From: Paenibacillus antarcticus
Lineage (GTDB): Bacteria; Bacillota; Bacilli; Paenibacillales; Paenibacillaceae
Assembly (NCBI RefSeq): GCF_001637225.1
Contig: NZ_LVJI01000030.1
Coordinates: 62,001 to 126,000 of the forward strand
Reading direction: 5' to 3'
DNA: 64,000 nt
Part shown: one piece after another, positions 8,508-17,041 of the stretch
Layout: each line of letters begins with the position of its first letter
How positions within the stretch are numbered: position 1 is the stretch's first letter
Notes under the pieces: generated by a model
Told to the model about the DNA's origin: nothing
Seen by the model: the letters and a program-made list of their open reading frames with translations, nothing else
Databases searched by the model: none
Position numbers and translations under genes: made by a program

Positions 8508-10163
8508 TTATTGCTTGATATCCCATTTATTTATGTTATTAAATTGACCGACATTGGCGGGTTTACCTTCGATGATATCCTTAGAAACGGCTTGTAAACG
8601 TTTCTCGGAATAGATGGCAAGTGCAGGAAGATCCTCATGAAGTATGGCTTGGAGCTGATTGTAAATAACAAGGCGCTTGGCTGGGTCAGTTTCAGTCTCA
8701 CCCTGAGCAATAAGTGCGTCCACCTGTGGATTATTATATTTCAGGAAATTATTCTCGTTATTGCTTTGAAACAAAGTTAAATATAAGCTCGGTTCAAAAT
8801 AATAATCACGATTAAAGATCGTTAAATCATAATCTCCGCTGTCTACTTTTCCAATCAATGTACTGAAATCGAATTTTTGTATTTTCACATTCACACCAAC
8901 AGCAATTAAGTTCTGAACGAGTATGTCGGCAGCCTGTTCGCGAAGTTTGTTCCCTGATGGGACAAGCAGAGAAACCTCACGTTGTGAATCCCAATTGGTT
9001 TCTTGGAGCAACTGTTTTGCTTTTTCAGGATCATACGTATATAACTTGGTTTCTTTGGCGTAGTAAGGGTGATTGATCGGTACACCTCCATCGATAATAT
9101 CTGCCTGACCTTTAAACAGTTGATCAACGATCAGTGGACGGTTAATCGCATAAGCGAACGCTTGGCGCACTTTAGGATCCGTGATCTTCGTTACATTGAA
9201 AAAAAGTTCTGCTGGTTCGGATGGCGTACTTGAGGTGAGGTTGATATTAGGAAGGTTTTTTATAGTTTCATAATCTGTGATTGGGATCAGTCCAACAGGT
9301 AAGGAGTTTAATTGAATTTCATTGGTTTGCAGTTGAGCTACCAGGTTGGTTGCAGGTAGTACTTTCACGATGATTTTATCCAACTTAGCAATATCGAGAT
9401 AGTAGTTCTCGTTACGTACTGCTTCAAAATATTGGTCTTTGGCAAATTTGGAATATTTGAATGCACCGATGGTTACCGTTGGATTCTGGAAATAGGGATC
9501 TGTGGCAAGTTGTTCAGGGTTTATATCTTTTAAGATGTGTTCTGGCAAAAAGTTGATATTCGTACCGAATTTTTCTTTGAAGATATTAGGGTCAATGGGT
9601 GTCTTACTCTTTACTTCAAAGGTTTGTTTATCAATAATCTTCAACCCTGAAATTTCAGTTTGTCCTGCAGGGATTTTACCAGCATCATCTAATCCTTCAA
9701 CGAAAGCAATTCGAACGGTACTTTCAACCTTGGGATTGAGTGCAGTTTTTAAAGTGAAGGCTACATCAGCTGTCGTGAAAGGGGCATTGTCATTCCATTT
9801 AGCGTTCGGATTCAATTTAACGGTAAACGTTTGGTTATCTGTTGATTCAATAGATTCGGCAATCTTAGGGACGAATTCAAATGATTCAGTTAGATCTAAG
9901 AGTGAATCATTAATAATGCCGAGTACAGTTTGGGAAGCGGAATCTCCTTGATGGTTAATTTGGTTTAAAGTTGTAGGGGAATTTACAATACCAATGGAGA
10001 CTACTTTTGGTTTTGCAGTTGCTTCTATCTTCTCCGCTATGGTGGTATCCGTTTTTTCTGGTGTAGTACTTTGCTGAGTATCTGATTTATTTGTAGTTGA
10101 ACTGCAAGCGGAAAGGATAATAACAAACATAGTTAATAAGTTAATGAATAGCATGCGTTTCAT
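8508..10163 (-). CDS. Oligopeptide ABC transporter substrate-binding lipoprotein
   Basis: This is the extracellular receptor of the peptide importer encoded by the next genes. The 551-residue protein begins with a lipoprotein signal (MKRMLFINLLTMFVIILSAC), with the lipidated cysteine at about residue 20 and a Ser/Thr-rich linker after it. The rest matches the SBP_bac_5 family, with the segment AKWNDNAPFTTADVAFTLK typical of DppA/OppA. The start is ATG 10163, preceded by AAAGGGGAA; an upstream ATG at 10205 would put 14 residues in front of the signal peptide. It is the last gene of the operon. The ligand cannot be told from sequence. Confidence 0.93.
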   Translation of the reverse strand: MKRMLFINLLTMFVIILSACSSTTNKSDTQQSTTPEKTDTTIAEKIEATAKPKVVSIGIVNSPTTLNQINHQGDSASQTVLGIINDSLLDLTESFEFVPKIAESIESTDNQTFTVKLNPNAKWNDNAPFTTADVAFTLKTALNPKVESTVRIAFVEGLDDAGKIPAGQTEISGLKIIDKQTFEVKSKTPIDPNIFKEKFGTNINFLPEHILKDINPEQLATDPYFQNPTVTIGAFKYSKFAKDQYFEAVRNENYYLDIAKLDKIIVKVLPATNLVAQLQTNEIQLNSLPVGLIPITDYETIKNLPNINLTSSTPSEPAELFFNVTKITDPKVRQAFAYAINRPLIVDQLFKGQADIIDGGVPINHPYYAKETKLYTYDPEKAKQLLQETNWDSQREVSLLVPSGNKLREQAADILVQNLIAVGVNVKIQKFDFSTLIGKVDSGDYDLTIFNRDYYFEPSLYLTLFQSNNENNFLKYNNPQVDALIAQGETETDPAKRLVIYNQLQAILHEDLPALAIYSEKRLQAVSKDIIEGKPANVGQFNNINKWDIKQ

Positions 10164-10209
10164 TGGAAGTTCCCCTTTATGGATCAGATTGTTGAAAATG
10201 GTCATTAAG

Positions 10210-11121
10210 TTATTGCTTTGGATCTAATGCATCTCGAAGGCCATCGCCCATGAAGTTAATGGCTAATACAGTGACCAACAGGATTGAACCAGCAGGTACC
10301 CACAGCCAAAGTTGATTGGTTAATACGGTTAAAGATTGAGCATCGCTTAGCATATTTCCCCAACTAGGTGTTGGTGGTTGAATCCCCATCCCGAGAAAGC
10401 TAAGTCCTGCCTCACTTAAGATAGCAGCAGCCACACCGAACGTAGCATTGACAATAATGGGGCCCAAGGCGTTGGGTAGAATATGACTAAACATAATGCG
10501 CGCTGGACTGAGTCCAAGGGCAACGCCTGCTTTTACATAATCCAATTCCTTCAGCGATAGCACACTTCCTCTAACTAGACGTGCTACGGTAGGCCAAGAG
10601 AATAGGGCTAGAACAAGAATGATGGTAGTAAGACTTGAGCCCAGTATACTGACGACGACCAAGATGACCATTAAATAAGGAAATGACATAAAAATGTCGG
10701 CAAGACGCATGACGATCATATCCATCCAACCGCCATAATAAGCAGAAATTAAGCCAAGTATGGTGCCTATAGTGACGTAGATGGATACGGTGATAAAGCC
10801 GACGATGAGAGAAATTCTAGTCGCATAGATCAGTCGACTTAGAACGTCTCTACCCACTTGATCCGTACCGAGCAAATGAGTAGTAGAAGGGGAGGCTGAG
10901 AACACAGCAGTCAATTCATTGGGATTATGTGGCGTTAACCATGGAGCGAATAGTCCAGTAAGTATAAGTAGGATGATAACGACAAGTCCTGCTACGGCCA
11001 AACGGTTTTTCCTGAAACGACGGATGATCTGCTGGGTGTATCGTTCTTCAGGTTCAGATTCTATCATTTGGGCAGCGTCCATTCGCGTAGTTGGGTTCAC
11101 TCGGATATCGGTCATGGACAT
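10210..11121 (-). CDS. Peptide ABC transporter permease, DppC/OppC type
   Basis: This is the second membrane subunit of the peptide importer. The 303-residue protein has an N-terminal OppC_N segment (RRFRKNRLAVAGLVVI), about six membrane helices and the permease signature near VALGLSPARIMFSHILPNALGPI, the EAA loop contacting the ATPases. It ends in GDGLRDALDPKQ, typical of DppC. I choose ATG 11121, which has GGAGG 7 bases upstream; ATG 11127 lies one base from that site. It follows the DppB-type gene by 14 bases. Confidence 0.93.
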   Translation of the reverse strand: MSMTDIRVNPTTRMDAAQMIESEPEERYTQQIIRRFRKNRLAVAGLVVIILLILTGLFAPWLTPHNPNELTAVFSASPSTTHLLGTDQVGRDVLSRLIYATRISLIVGFITVSIYVTIGTILGLISAYYGGWMDMIVMRLADIFMSFPYLMVILVVVSILGSSLTTIILVLALFSWPTVARLVRGSVLSLKELDYVKAGVALGLSPARIMFSHILPNALGPIIVNATFGVAAAILSEAGLSFLGMGIQPPTPSWGNMLSDAQSLTVLTNQLWLWVPAGSILLVTVLAINFMGDGLRDALDPKQ

Positions 11122-11135
11122 GTACATTCCTCCTT

Positions 11136-12086
11136 CTAGTTATATTTGACACGTGGATCTGCGACAAAATACAAAATATCCATGAATAAATTGGTTGCGA
11201 GTACAATAATCGCTGCTATGAAATTTAAGCCCATTAGGGTGGGATAATCTCTAGATAAGATGGATTGCATCGTTAGCTGCCCAATACCTGGCCATTGAAA
11301 AATTTGTTCAATAATAATGCTACCACCAAGGAGCAATGGAATTTCCATACCGAAAACGGTGATGATCGGAATAAGCGCATTACGCAGTGCATGTTTATTC
11401 GTTACGATAAACGCATGCAAACCTTTGGCGCGAGCAGTTCGTAAATAATCTTGTTTGAGCACATCGAGCATACTTGCACGTACATATCTTATTTTCTTGC
11501 CGATAATAGCAATCGTAAGGACGGAGACGGGAAGAATGAGGTGTTTGATTCGATCCGCAAAGTTGTCATCACCTCCAATCGTCAGCATCCCACCTGTAGG
11601 TAATATTTTAAAGTGAAGAGCAAACAGATAGATTAGACCTAATCCAAGAAAAAACTGTGGCATAGAAGTCCAAATAAAAGATAAACCAGTGATGATGTAA
11701 TCGAAACGGGTATTTTGTTTGACGGCACTTAGAATGCCGATTGGAATAGCTATTAGCAGTCCCAAGGTTAAAGAAATGGAAGTTAACATAAGTGTGGGTC
11801 CAATACGTTCTCCAATGATATGTGTAACAGGAGCAAAGGAGCTGAACGAATAACCGAAACCACCTTGAAGTAATTGCCAAAGCCATTTGAAATATTGAAT
11901 GATGAGGGGATCGTTAAGTCCTAGCATCTCCTTTTTTGCTTCCACTAATTGTTGGGGTGTATTAGGATCGATGAACATATCAACGGGATTGCCAGGTGCT
12001 AGATTGACAATACAAAAGTTGAGAATGGTAATGCCTATTAATACGGGTATCGCAATAAGCAAACGTCTCACAATGTATGGGAGCAT
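11136..12086 (-). CDS. Peptide ABC transporter permease, DppB/OppB type
   Basis: This is the first membrane subunit of the importer. The 316-residue protein starts MLPYIVRRLLIAIPVLIGIT, the family's N-terminal helix. The periplasmic-side loop carries APGNPVDMF, and the EAA-type cytoplasmic loop is TARAKGLHAFIVTNKHALRNALIPI. It ends ILYFVADPRVKYN, as DppB proteins do. An AGGAGG precedes the ATG. It lies 13 bases after the DppF-type ATPase gene in the transcription direction. Confidence 0.94.
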   Translation of the reverse strand: MLPYIVRRLLIAIPVLIGITILNFCIVNLAPGNPVDMFIDPNTPQQLVEAKKEMLGLNDPLIIQYFKWLWQLLQGGFGYSFSSFAPVTHIIGERIGPTLMLTSISLTLGLLIAIPIGILSAVKQNTRFDYIITGLSFIWTSMPQFFLGLGLIYLFALHFKILPTGGMLTIGGDDNFADRIKHLILPVSVLTIAIIGKKIRYVRASMLDVLKQDYLRTARAKGLHAFIVTNKHALRNALIPIITVFGMEIPLLLGGSIIIEQIFQWPGIGQLTMQSILSRDYPTLMGLNFIAAIIVLATNLFMDILYFVADPRVKYN

Positions 12087-12099
12087 ATAGGGCTTCCTC

Positions 12100-13092
12100 C
12101 TAACCTAAGGGATAATGACATGCAACCGTATGAAGGAAGCCCGTGAGAAGCGGTTCTTCGTTCTTACATTTGTCTTGCACATAAGGACAACGTGTATGAA
12201 ATCGACATCCCATAGGTGGGTTCGCGGAACTTGGGACTTCACCCTGTATAATCAATCGTTCTTTGTTGCGTAGTTTGGGATCAGGCAACGGGCTTGAATT
12301 TAATAAAATCTGGGTATATGGATGCTTGGGATGATTGAATAAATCGGCTTTGTCTGCTAGCTCTACGATTTTTCCTAGATACATAACGGCAACGCGCGTA
12401 CTTATATATTTCACTGCACCTACCCCGTGCGCAATGAACAAATAAGTGAGATTCAACTCTTGTTGCAAATCCTTAAGAAGATTCAAGATCTGCGCTTGAA
12501 TAGATACATCGAGGGCTGAGACAGGCTCGTCACATACAATGAACTTGGGCTTCAAGGAAATGGCTCTTGCAATCCCAATTCGTTGCCGTTGCCCGCCAGA
12601 GAATTCGTGCGGATAACGATTTTTGTAGGAGCGGGGCAAGCCCACCGCATCTAATAATTGATCGACATTCTGCTGTACCTCATGGGGCTTAACAAGTTTA
12701 TGTACAATAAGGGGTTCAGATAGAATATCATTGATCTTTTTTCGCGGATTTAACGATGAATAAGGGTCTTGAAATATAATTTGTATGTTTTTGCGAATCG
12801 GCTTTAATTGTTGATTAGAATACTGAGTGATATCTTCATTCTGAAAAAAAATCTTACCGTTGCTTGGATTCTCAAGCCGTACTATAGAACGACCAATGGT
12901 GGATTTACCACACCCAGACTCTCCGATGAGCCCTAGCGTCTCCCCTTCGTAGATATTCAGACTGATGTCATCTACAGCTTTGACATGTCCTACGGTCCGA
13001 GAGAAGATTCCTTTTTTAATGGGATAGTACGTTTTTAATCCCTCGATCTGGATCAATGGCGTCTGGGATGGCGACTCTTTGGCTTCGATCAT
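12100..13092 (-). CDS. Peptide ABC transporter ATPase, DppF/OppF type
   Basis: This is one of the two nucleotide-binding subunits. The 330-residue protein shows Walker A GESGCGKSTIGRS, Q-loop IFQDPYSSLNP, ABC signature FSGGQRQRIGIARA, Walker B KFIVCDEPVSALDVS and the C-terminal oligopeptide extension PPMGCRFHTRCPYVQDKC with its metal-binding cysteines. The H-loop reads FIAHGVGAVKYIS: the histidine is present but the usual aspartate of AHD is Gly. I choose ATG 13092, preceded by AAGGGGGT; an upstream ATG at 13119 overlaps the preceding gene. Confidence 0.94.
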   Translation of the reverse strand: MIEAKESPSQTPLIQIEGLKTYYPIKKGIFSRTVGHVKAVDDISLNIYEGETLGLIGESGCGKSTIGRSIVRLENPSNGKIFFQNEDITQYSNQQLKPIRKNIQIIFQDPYSSLNPRKKINDILSEPLIVHKLVKPHEVQQNVDQLLDAVGLPRSYKNRYPHEFSGGQRQRIGIARAISLKPKFIVCDEPVSALDVSIQAQILNLLKDLQQELNLTYLFIAHGVGAVKYISTRVAVMYLGKIVELADKADLFNHPKHPYTQILLNSSPLPDPKLRNKERLIIQGEVPSSANPPMGCRFHTRCPYVQDKCKNEEPLLTGFLHTVACHYPLG

Positions 13093-13103
13093 TTCATACC
13101 CCC

Positions 13104-14066
13104 TTAATACAGCCAGCATTTCACTTGGTGATTAGGCTTTATTGTCTTTAAAGTCGGTTGTTCATGAATGCATTTCTCTGTAGCGTACTCACAACGGGAA
13201 TGGAACCTACAACCTTGAGGCATCCGCTGTATGGAAGGTACAGAGCCAGGAATCCCGAATAATCGATTGTTGTCGTTATTCTCCGTACCTGGAATGGATT
13301 GTAATAATCCTTGTGTATAAGGGTGGAGAGGCTTCTCAAATATGGAGAAGACATCGGCTTCTTCAACAATTTGGCCTGCGTACATCACAATTACTTTGTC
13401 AGCCATTTCTGCAACGATACCCAAGTCATGTGTGATTAGCATAATTGCCGCACCACTTTCTTCTCGGAGCTGTTTCATCAGTCGCAGTATTTGAGCTTGA
13501 ACAGTGACATCAAGTGCAGTGGTAGGTTCATCTGCAATAAGAAGCTTGGGTTTGCAAGCAAGGGCTATAGCGATCATGACACGCTGGCGCATTCCGCCGG
13601 ATAATGTATGTGGATATTCTTTTAGAATGGCCTCGGGCCTTGAAATACCAACTTTAGTCAGCATTTGAATTGCGTAAGCCTTTGACTCCTTACGATTTAG
13701 CTTCATATGCAGACGGATCGTTTCTATTAATTGATTACCAATCGTAAATACTGGATTGAGGGAGGTCATAGGCTCTTGAAAGATCATTGCGATTTCTTTA
13801 CCTCGAAGCTTACGAAGGTCTGCCTCTGATAGCTCAGTTAGGTTAGCGCCATTAAACCAAATCTCCCCTTGTTGGATGCGACCTTCCTTACCAAGCAATC
13901 TCATGATGGATAAGGATGTAACGCTTTTTCCACAGCCAGACTCTCCTACGATTCCGATCGTTTCACCAAGTTTTATCTGAAAACTGACCTCATCGACAGC
14001 TGTCACATCGCCTTGATCAGCACGGAATACGGTTTGCAATCGATTGACTTCCAGTAAGTTCTTCAT
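13104..14066 (-). CDS. Peptide ABC transporter ATPase, DppD/OppD type
   Basis: This is the partner ATPase of the importer. The 320-residue protein has Walker A GESGCGKSVTSLS, Q-loop MIFQEPMTSLNPVF, signature LSGGMRQRVMIAIALA, Walker B KLLIADEPTTALDVT, H-loop LITHDLGIVAEMA and the C-terminal CRFHSRCEYATEKC motif. The start is ATG 14066 or the GTG just before it (14069), directly after the stop of the amidohydrolase gene, so translation is probably coupled. The two ATPases are paralogs. Confidence 0.94.
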   Translation of the reverse strand: MKNLLEVNRLQTVFRADQGDVTAVDEVSFQIKLGETIGIVGESGCGKSVTSLSIMRLLGKEGRIQQGEIWFNGANLTELSEADLRKLRGKEIAMIFQEPMTSLNPVFTIGNQLIETIRLHMKLNRKESKAYAIQMLTKVGISRPEAILKEYPHTLSGGMRQRVMIAIALACKPKLLIADEPTTALDVTVQAQILRLMKQLREESGAAIMLITHDLGIVAEMADKVIVMYAGQIVEEADVFSIFEKPLHPYTQGLLQSIPGTENNDNNRLFGIPGSVPSIQRMPQGCRFHSRCEYATEKCIHEQPTLKTIKPNHQVKCWLY

Positions 14067-14069
14067 CAC

Positions 14070-15476
14070 TTACACGAGAACCGGAGCTTTTGTGTCGCTA
14101 GGGATAGCTGGAATATAAGCATTTCCTTTCGTCGACTGCAAGAATTCTGCTTTTGCTTGCTCGAGAACTTCCTTTCCATCAACTAGTAGTTCATATGCTG
14201 AAAGCGCGATAATCTTTGCGGCATGAATCATACCTTTAAAGCCGATGGGGGAACCAAATGAAGCAGTAGCTTGCCATGTATGTAACGGAATGCCGACAGC
14301 TGAGCAGGTTGTTCCGACCTGTCCGACGGGTGTAATCCATGAGACATCACCAAGGTCTGAAGATCCTCCGATACTCCCCCCAAGTGTTTTATAACTAATA
14401 AATTCAGTTGGCAGAAGCGTATTTTCATGGATGCCGAGTAGGGCAAGCATTCGCTGAGAGTTTTCTCGCGATGTTGGATCAAGCGTTTGAACAAGTGCTT
14501 CTGCAAAGGCATGATCTTTCTTCGTAAATTGGAGTGGACCAACATCTTCTCTTTGCTTGAACATAAGCTGATTCAGGGTATCATTCACGTTAAAATCGTA
14601 GGCGCCCGCTTTGATTTCAAAGCTTACTTCCGTCTCAGTCATTAATGCAGCGCCTTTGGCAATCTTGATCACACGTTCGAACAACGCATCGACTTGGACA
14701 CGATTTGCGCCTCGTAAGAAGTACCAAGTACTTGCTTTATCCGGCACAATGTTGGGTGCAATTCCTCCGTTCGTGATGGTGTAGTGAATGCGAGTGCCAT
14801 CGATTACATGTTCCCGCAAATAGTTAGCACCTATGTTCATTAATTCAACGGCATCCAGAGCGCTTCTACCCAAGTGAGCAGTTGCAGCATGAGCCGTACG
14901 TCCAGTGAAAAAGAATTCTACGGATGTAAGTGCTGAAGTTCTGAAATTAGACACCATATTTGCAGTTCCCGGATGCCATGATAGTGCACAATCTAAATCA
15001 TTAAAGGCACCTGCTCTTGCCATAAATGTTTTCCCAGATAACACTTCCTCAGCAGGACAGCCATAATAACGTATCGTACCTACGATAGGGTCTGCTTCAA
15101 AGTGATTTTTGAGAGCAATAACGGCTGCAACACCAGCTGTTCCTAGTAGATTGTGACCACATCCATGACCAGGACCGTTTGTATGAACTTCTTCTTTTAC
15201 AACCCCTACCGTTTGGGATAACCCAGGAAGAGCATCATACTCACCTAAAATTCCTATAATGGGATGTCCTGTGCCGAATTCTGCGACAAATGCAGTTGGA
15301 AGATCTCCCACATTTGTAATGATAGAAAATCCATTAGCCTCTAAAAGAGATTGTTGTTCTTGTGAAGCAAAGTTTTCGTTAAATGCAATCTCTGGGGTTT
15401 CCCAAATCTTCTTAGCCATATCTACAAATTGGTCTTTGTGGTCATCTAACCACTGTACTAAATGTTGTTTACTCAA
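14070..15476 (-). CDS. M20-family amidohydrolase, AbgB-like
   Basis: The 468-residue metal-dependent amidohydrolase matches in length and motifs the B subunit of p-aminobenzoyl-glutamate hydrolase. Visible motifs are GILGEYDALPG, the metal-binding GHGCGHNLLG (near residue 110), the cysteine-glutamate pair in CPAEEVLSGKT, and SWHPGTAN. A dimerisation insert follows with FFTGRTAHAA. The start is TTG 15476 with AGGAGG 6 bases upstream; no ATG has a comparable site. It is the first gene of the operon with the peptide importer, so it probably hydrolyses an imported N-acyl amino acid or peptide-like conjugate. The AbgA partner subunit is not in the window. Confidence 0.88.
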   Translation of the reverse strand: MSKQHLVQWLDDHKDQFVDMAKKIWETPEIAFNENFASQEQQSLLEANGFSIITNVGDLPTAFVAEFGTGHPIIGILGEYDALPGLSQTVGVVKEEVHTNGPGHGCGHNLLGTAGVAAVIALKNHFEADPIVGTIRYYGCPAEEVLSGKTFMARAGAFNDLDCALSWHPGTANMVSNFRTSALTSVEFFFTGRTAHAATAHLGRSALDAVELMNIGANYLREHVIDGTRIHYTITNGGIAPNIVPDKASTWYFLRGANRVQVDALFERVIKIAKGAALMTETEVSFEIKAGAYDFNVNDTLNQLMFKQREDVGPLQFTKKDHAFAEALVQTLDPTSRENSQRMLALLGIHENTLLPTEFISYKTLGGSIGGSSDLGDVSWITPVGQVGTTCSAVGIPLHTWQATASFGSPIGFKGMIHAAKIIALSAYELLVDGKEVLEQAKAEFLQSTKGNAYIPAIPSDTKAPVLV

Positions 15477-15589
15477 GTTATTCCTCCTTTTGGTCTCATT
15501 GATGTTACATAGATGCATGAATTAACCCAACAATTTAACTGTGAATAATGGGGATAATATAGCATATTAATTATTCGATGTATATTAAC

Positions 15590-15614
15590 ATGGAATAGAA
15601 ATCTTCTATTCCAT
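15590..15614. promoter_or_regulatory. Perfect inverted repeat in the divergent intergenic region
   Basis: The 11-base arms ATGGAATAGAA and TTCTATTCCAT surround ATC. The repeat lies 114 bases upstream of the minus-strand amidohydrolase start and has no T-run, so it looks more like an operator than a terminator. It could serve the transporter operon, the carrier-protein operon or both. No regulator gene lies nearby. Confidence 0.5.
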
Positions 15615-15859
15615 AAGAGTGATACTCTATGGCAATGCTTACACCCTTGATAGAATGCTACAGTCTGAATTTTGTGAATTCGTTATAACCTATACGAAGC
15701 AACAATGATTACGGAAACATAGAGATGTCCTATTCTCTAATAGAAGATGGTGATCGAACTTCAATTGACTTATCTGGAAAATTTATGATAATTTTAAGAC
15801 AAATTTTAATCCCTAATTTATTTGATGTAAGTCAGATGAATATAGGAGGTCATTAGAAT

Positions 15860-15925
15860 TTGAGAAAAAATGCGATTGAGCAATGCTTAAATACCCATTA
15901 TTCATGTGGGTATAATATTAATTAA
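15860..15925 (+). CDS. Possible 21-residue peptide upstream of the carrier-protein gene
   Basis: TTG 15860 is preceded by ATAGGAGG, with 10 bases between AGGAGG and the start, and opens a 21-codon frame ending at TAA 15925. The peptide has two cysteines near its middle and end (QCLNTHYSCGYNIN). It ends 22 bases before the carrier-protein start. It overlaps a 7-base-pair hairpin (15891-15913) and a perfect TATAAT (15911-15916), so it could be a leader peptide, a small structural peptide or a chance frame. The strong ribosome binding site is the main argument for it. Confidence 0.35.
   Translation: MRKNAIEQCLNTHYSCGYNIN
15911..15916 (+). promoter_or_regulatory. Candidate -10 element for the carrier-protein operon
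   Basis: A perfect TATAAT lies 32 bases before the carrier-protein ATG, at the 3' arm of an ATACCCA/TGGGTAT inverted repeat. No good -35 box is seen at normal spacing, so the promoter may need an activator. The rest of the 470-base gap between the divergent operons holds no other gene I can support. Confidence 0.35.
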
Positions 15926-15947
15926 TATTTGAAAGGTGGAAAAAGAA

Positions 15948-16121
15948 ATGAGTAGCTTAAATTGCCTTGTATGCAAGTCTGATTTTAGCGTGGAAGAAGA
16001 TGCAACAACGGGGGAAATCGTGGAATGTTCCTCATGTGGTCAAGAGCATGAGGTGCATGCTGTTCACAACTTAATAACTATAGCGCTCGCTCCTGAGATT
16101 GAAGAAACTTGGGGTGAGTAA
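15948..16121 (+). CDS. Amino-group carrier protein (AmCP, LysW-like)
   Basis: The 57-residue acidic protein has two zinc-ligand pairs, CLVC near the N-terminus and CSSC in the middle, in the LysW zinc-ribbon pattern. It ends in EETWGE. In LysW the C-terminal glutamate of the conserved WGE tail forms an isopeptide bond through its side-chain carboxyl with the amino group of the substrate. This protects the amino group and presents the substrate to the pathway enzymes. The start is ATG 15948 with AAAGGTGG 8 bases upstream; an in-frame GTG at 15936 lies inside that site. It is the first gene of a ten-gene operon with the ligase directly after it. The substrate is probably glutamate, by analogy with the vazabitide A system. 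Confidence 0.93.
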   Translation: MSSLNCLVCKSDFSVEEDATTGEIVECSSCGQEHEVHAVHNLITIALAPEIEETWGE

Positions 16122-16134
16122 AAGGGGTTGGATT

Positions 16135-17028
16135 ATGAGCAATCATACAGATGTATTAATCTGTGTAACTAAATTACGCGAGGAAGAAAAACGCATATCT
16201 GATTTTCTTAAAGAGGATGGATTTAATGTTGAGATTAACCTTGATTCCATGGATTTGCCTCTGGAAACAGAACAATCTGAGCAAGTCGGATTAGCCCTCA
16301 TTCGGTGTCTTTCGCAAAAACAGGCATTAAGTCGATCAACTCTGCTGGAGTTAGCAGGCCTTGAAACGCTCAATTCAGTTAAGGCGATTACGATTTGTAC
16401 CAATAAAATTCATCAATCTATTGTGTTTCATAAAGCTAATATTCCGCAACCCAGATTCAAAGTGGCCTTTACTGCATCTCATATTACGGAATCGTTCGAC
16501 GACTTTCATGATGGGTTTGTGATCAAACCTGCGAGTTCTTCTTGGGGACGAGGAATTGCTAGAATTGTCGGAAAAGATAGCTTGGATACATGGATTGCGG
16601 CAAGGGAATCTTTAGATCCCACGCAACAATCCTTCCCAGTACTGGTTCAAGAATTTATTGATAAAGGCGATTTCGATATCCGAGTTGTGATTGTTGGAAG
16701 TAAGCCCATTGTAGCTTTCCGGAGAGTATCCATCGACAACTGGAAGACCAATACACATCTTGGTGCGGAAATTGAAACGATGGATATCAACCCAGAAATC
16801 AGATTTATTTGTAAGCAATTAATTGATGTTTTGGGAGAAGGTATTTATGGATTAGATTTATTTTATGATTTCAAGAATAACTGTTATCTCGTGTGTGAAA
16901 TTAACCAAAACCCTGAATTCGCCAAGTCTTGGAAAGTTCATGGTGTGGATGTTGCGGATCATATTGCTCAATATTTAAAACACAAAATAGCATATAAAAG
17001 TAAATTTGCTCAAATCATTAATTCTTAA
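16135..17028 (+). CDS. ATP-grasp ligase loading the carrier protein (LysX/RimK-like)
   Basis: The 297-residue ATP-grasp enzyme is of the LysX/ArgX/RimK group, which joins the amino group of an amino acid to the C-terminal glutamate of the carrier protein. ATP-grasp features are the lysine in FVIKPASSSWGRGIARIVG (about residue 126), VQEFIDKGDFDIRVVIVG, and the metal-binding CEINQNPEFAKS near residue 265. The last block corresponds to the LysX region whose residues help select the substrate; it differs from the lysine-pathway form as I remember it. ATG 16135 has AAAGGGG upstream, 13 bases after the carrier stop. The N-terminal part is degenerate compared with lysine-pathway LysX. Confidence 0.9.
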   Translation: MSNHTDVLICVTKLREEEKRISDFLKEDGFNVEINLDSMDLPLETEQSEQVGLALIRCLSQKQALSRSTLLELAGLETLNSVKAITICTNKIHQSIVFHKANIPQPRFKVAFTASHITESFDDFHDGFVIKPASSSWGRGIARIVGKDSLDTWIAARESLDPTQQSFPVLVQEFIDKGDFDIRVVIVGSKPIVAFRRVSIDNWKTNTHLGAEIETMDINPEIRFICKQLIDVLGEGIYGLDLFYDFKNNCYLVCEINQNPEFAKSWKVHGVDVADHIAQYLKHKIAYKSKFAQIINS

Positions 17029-17041
17029 TGAAGGAGGAACC

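Noticed and set aside
9502..9951. 149-codon plus-strand frame across the peptide-binding lipoprotein gene
   Set aside because: It is antisense to a well-supported gene and shows no recognisable protein features.
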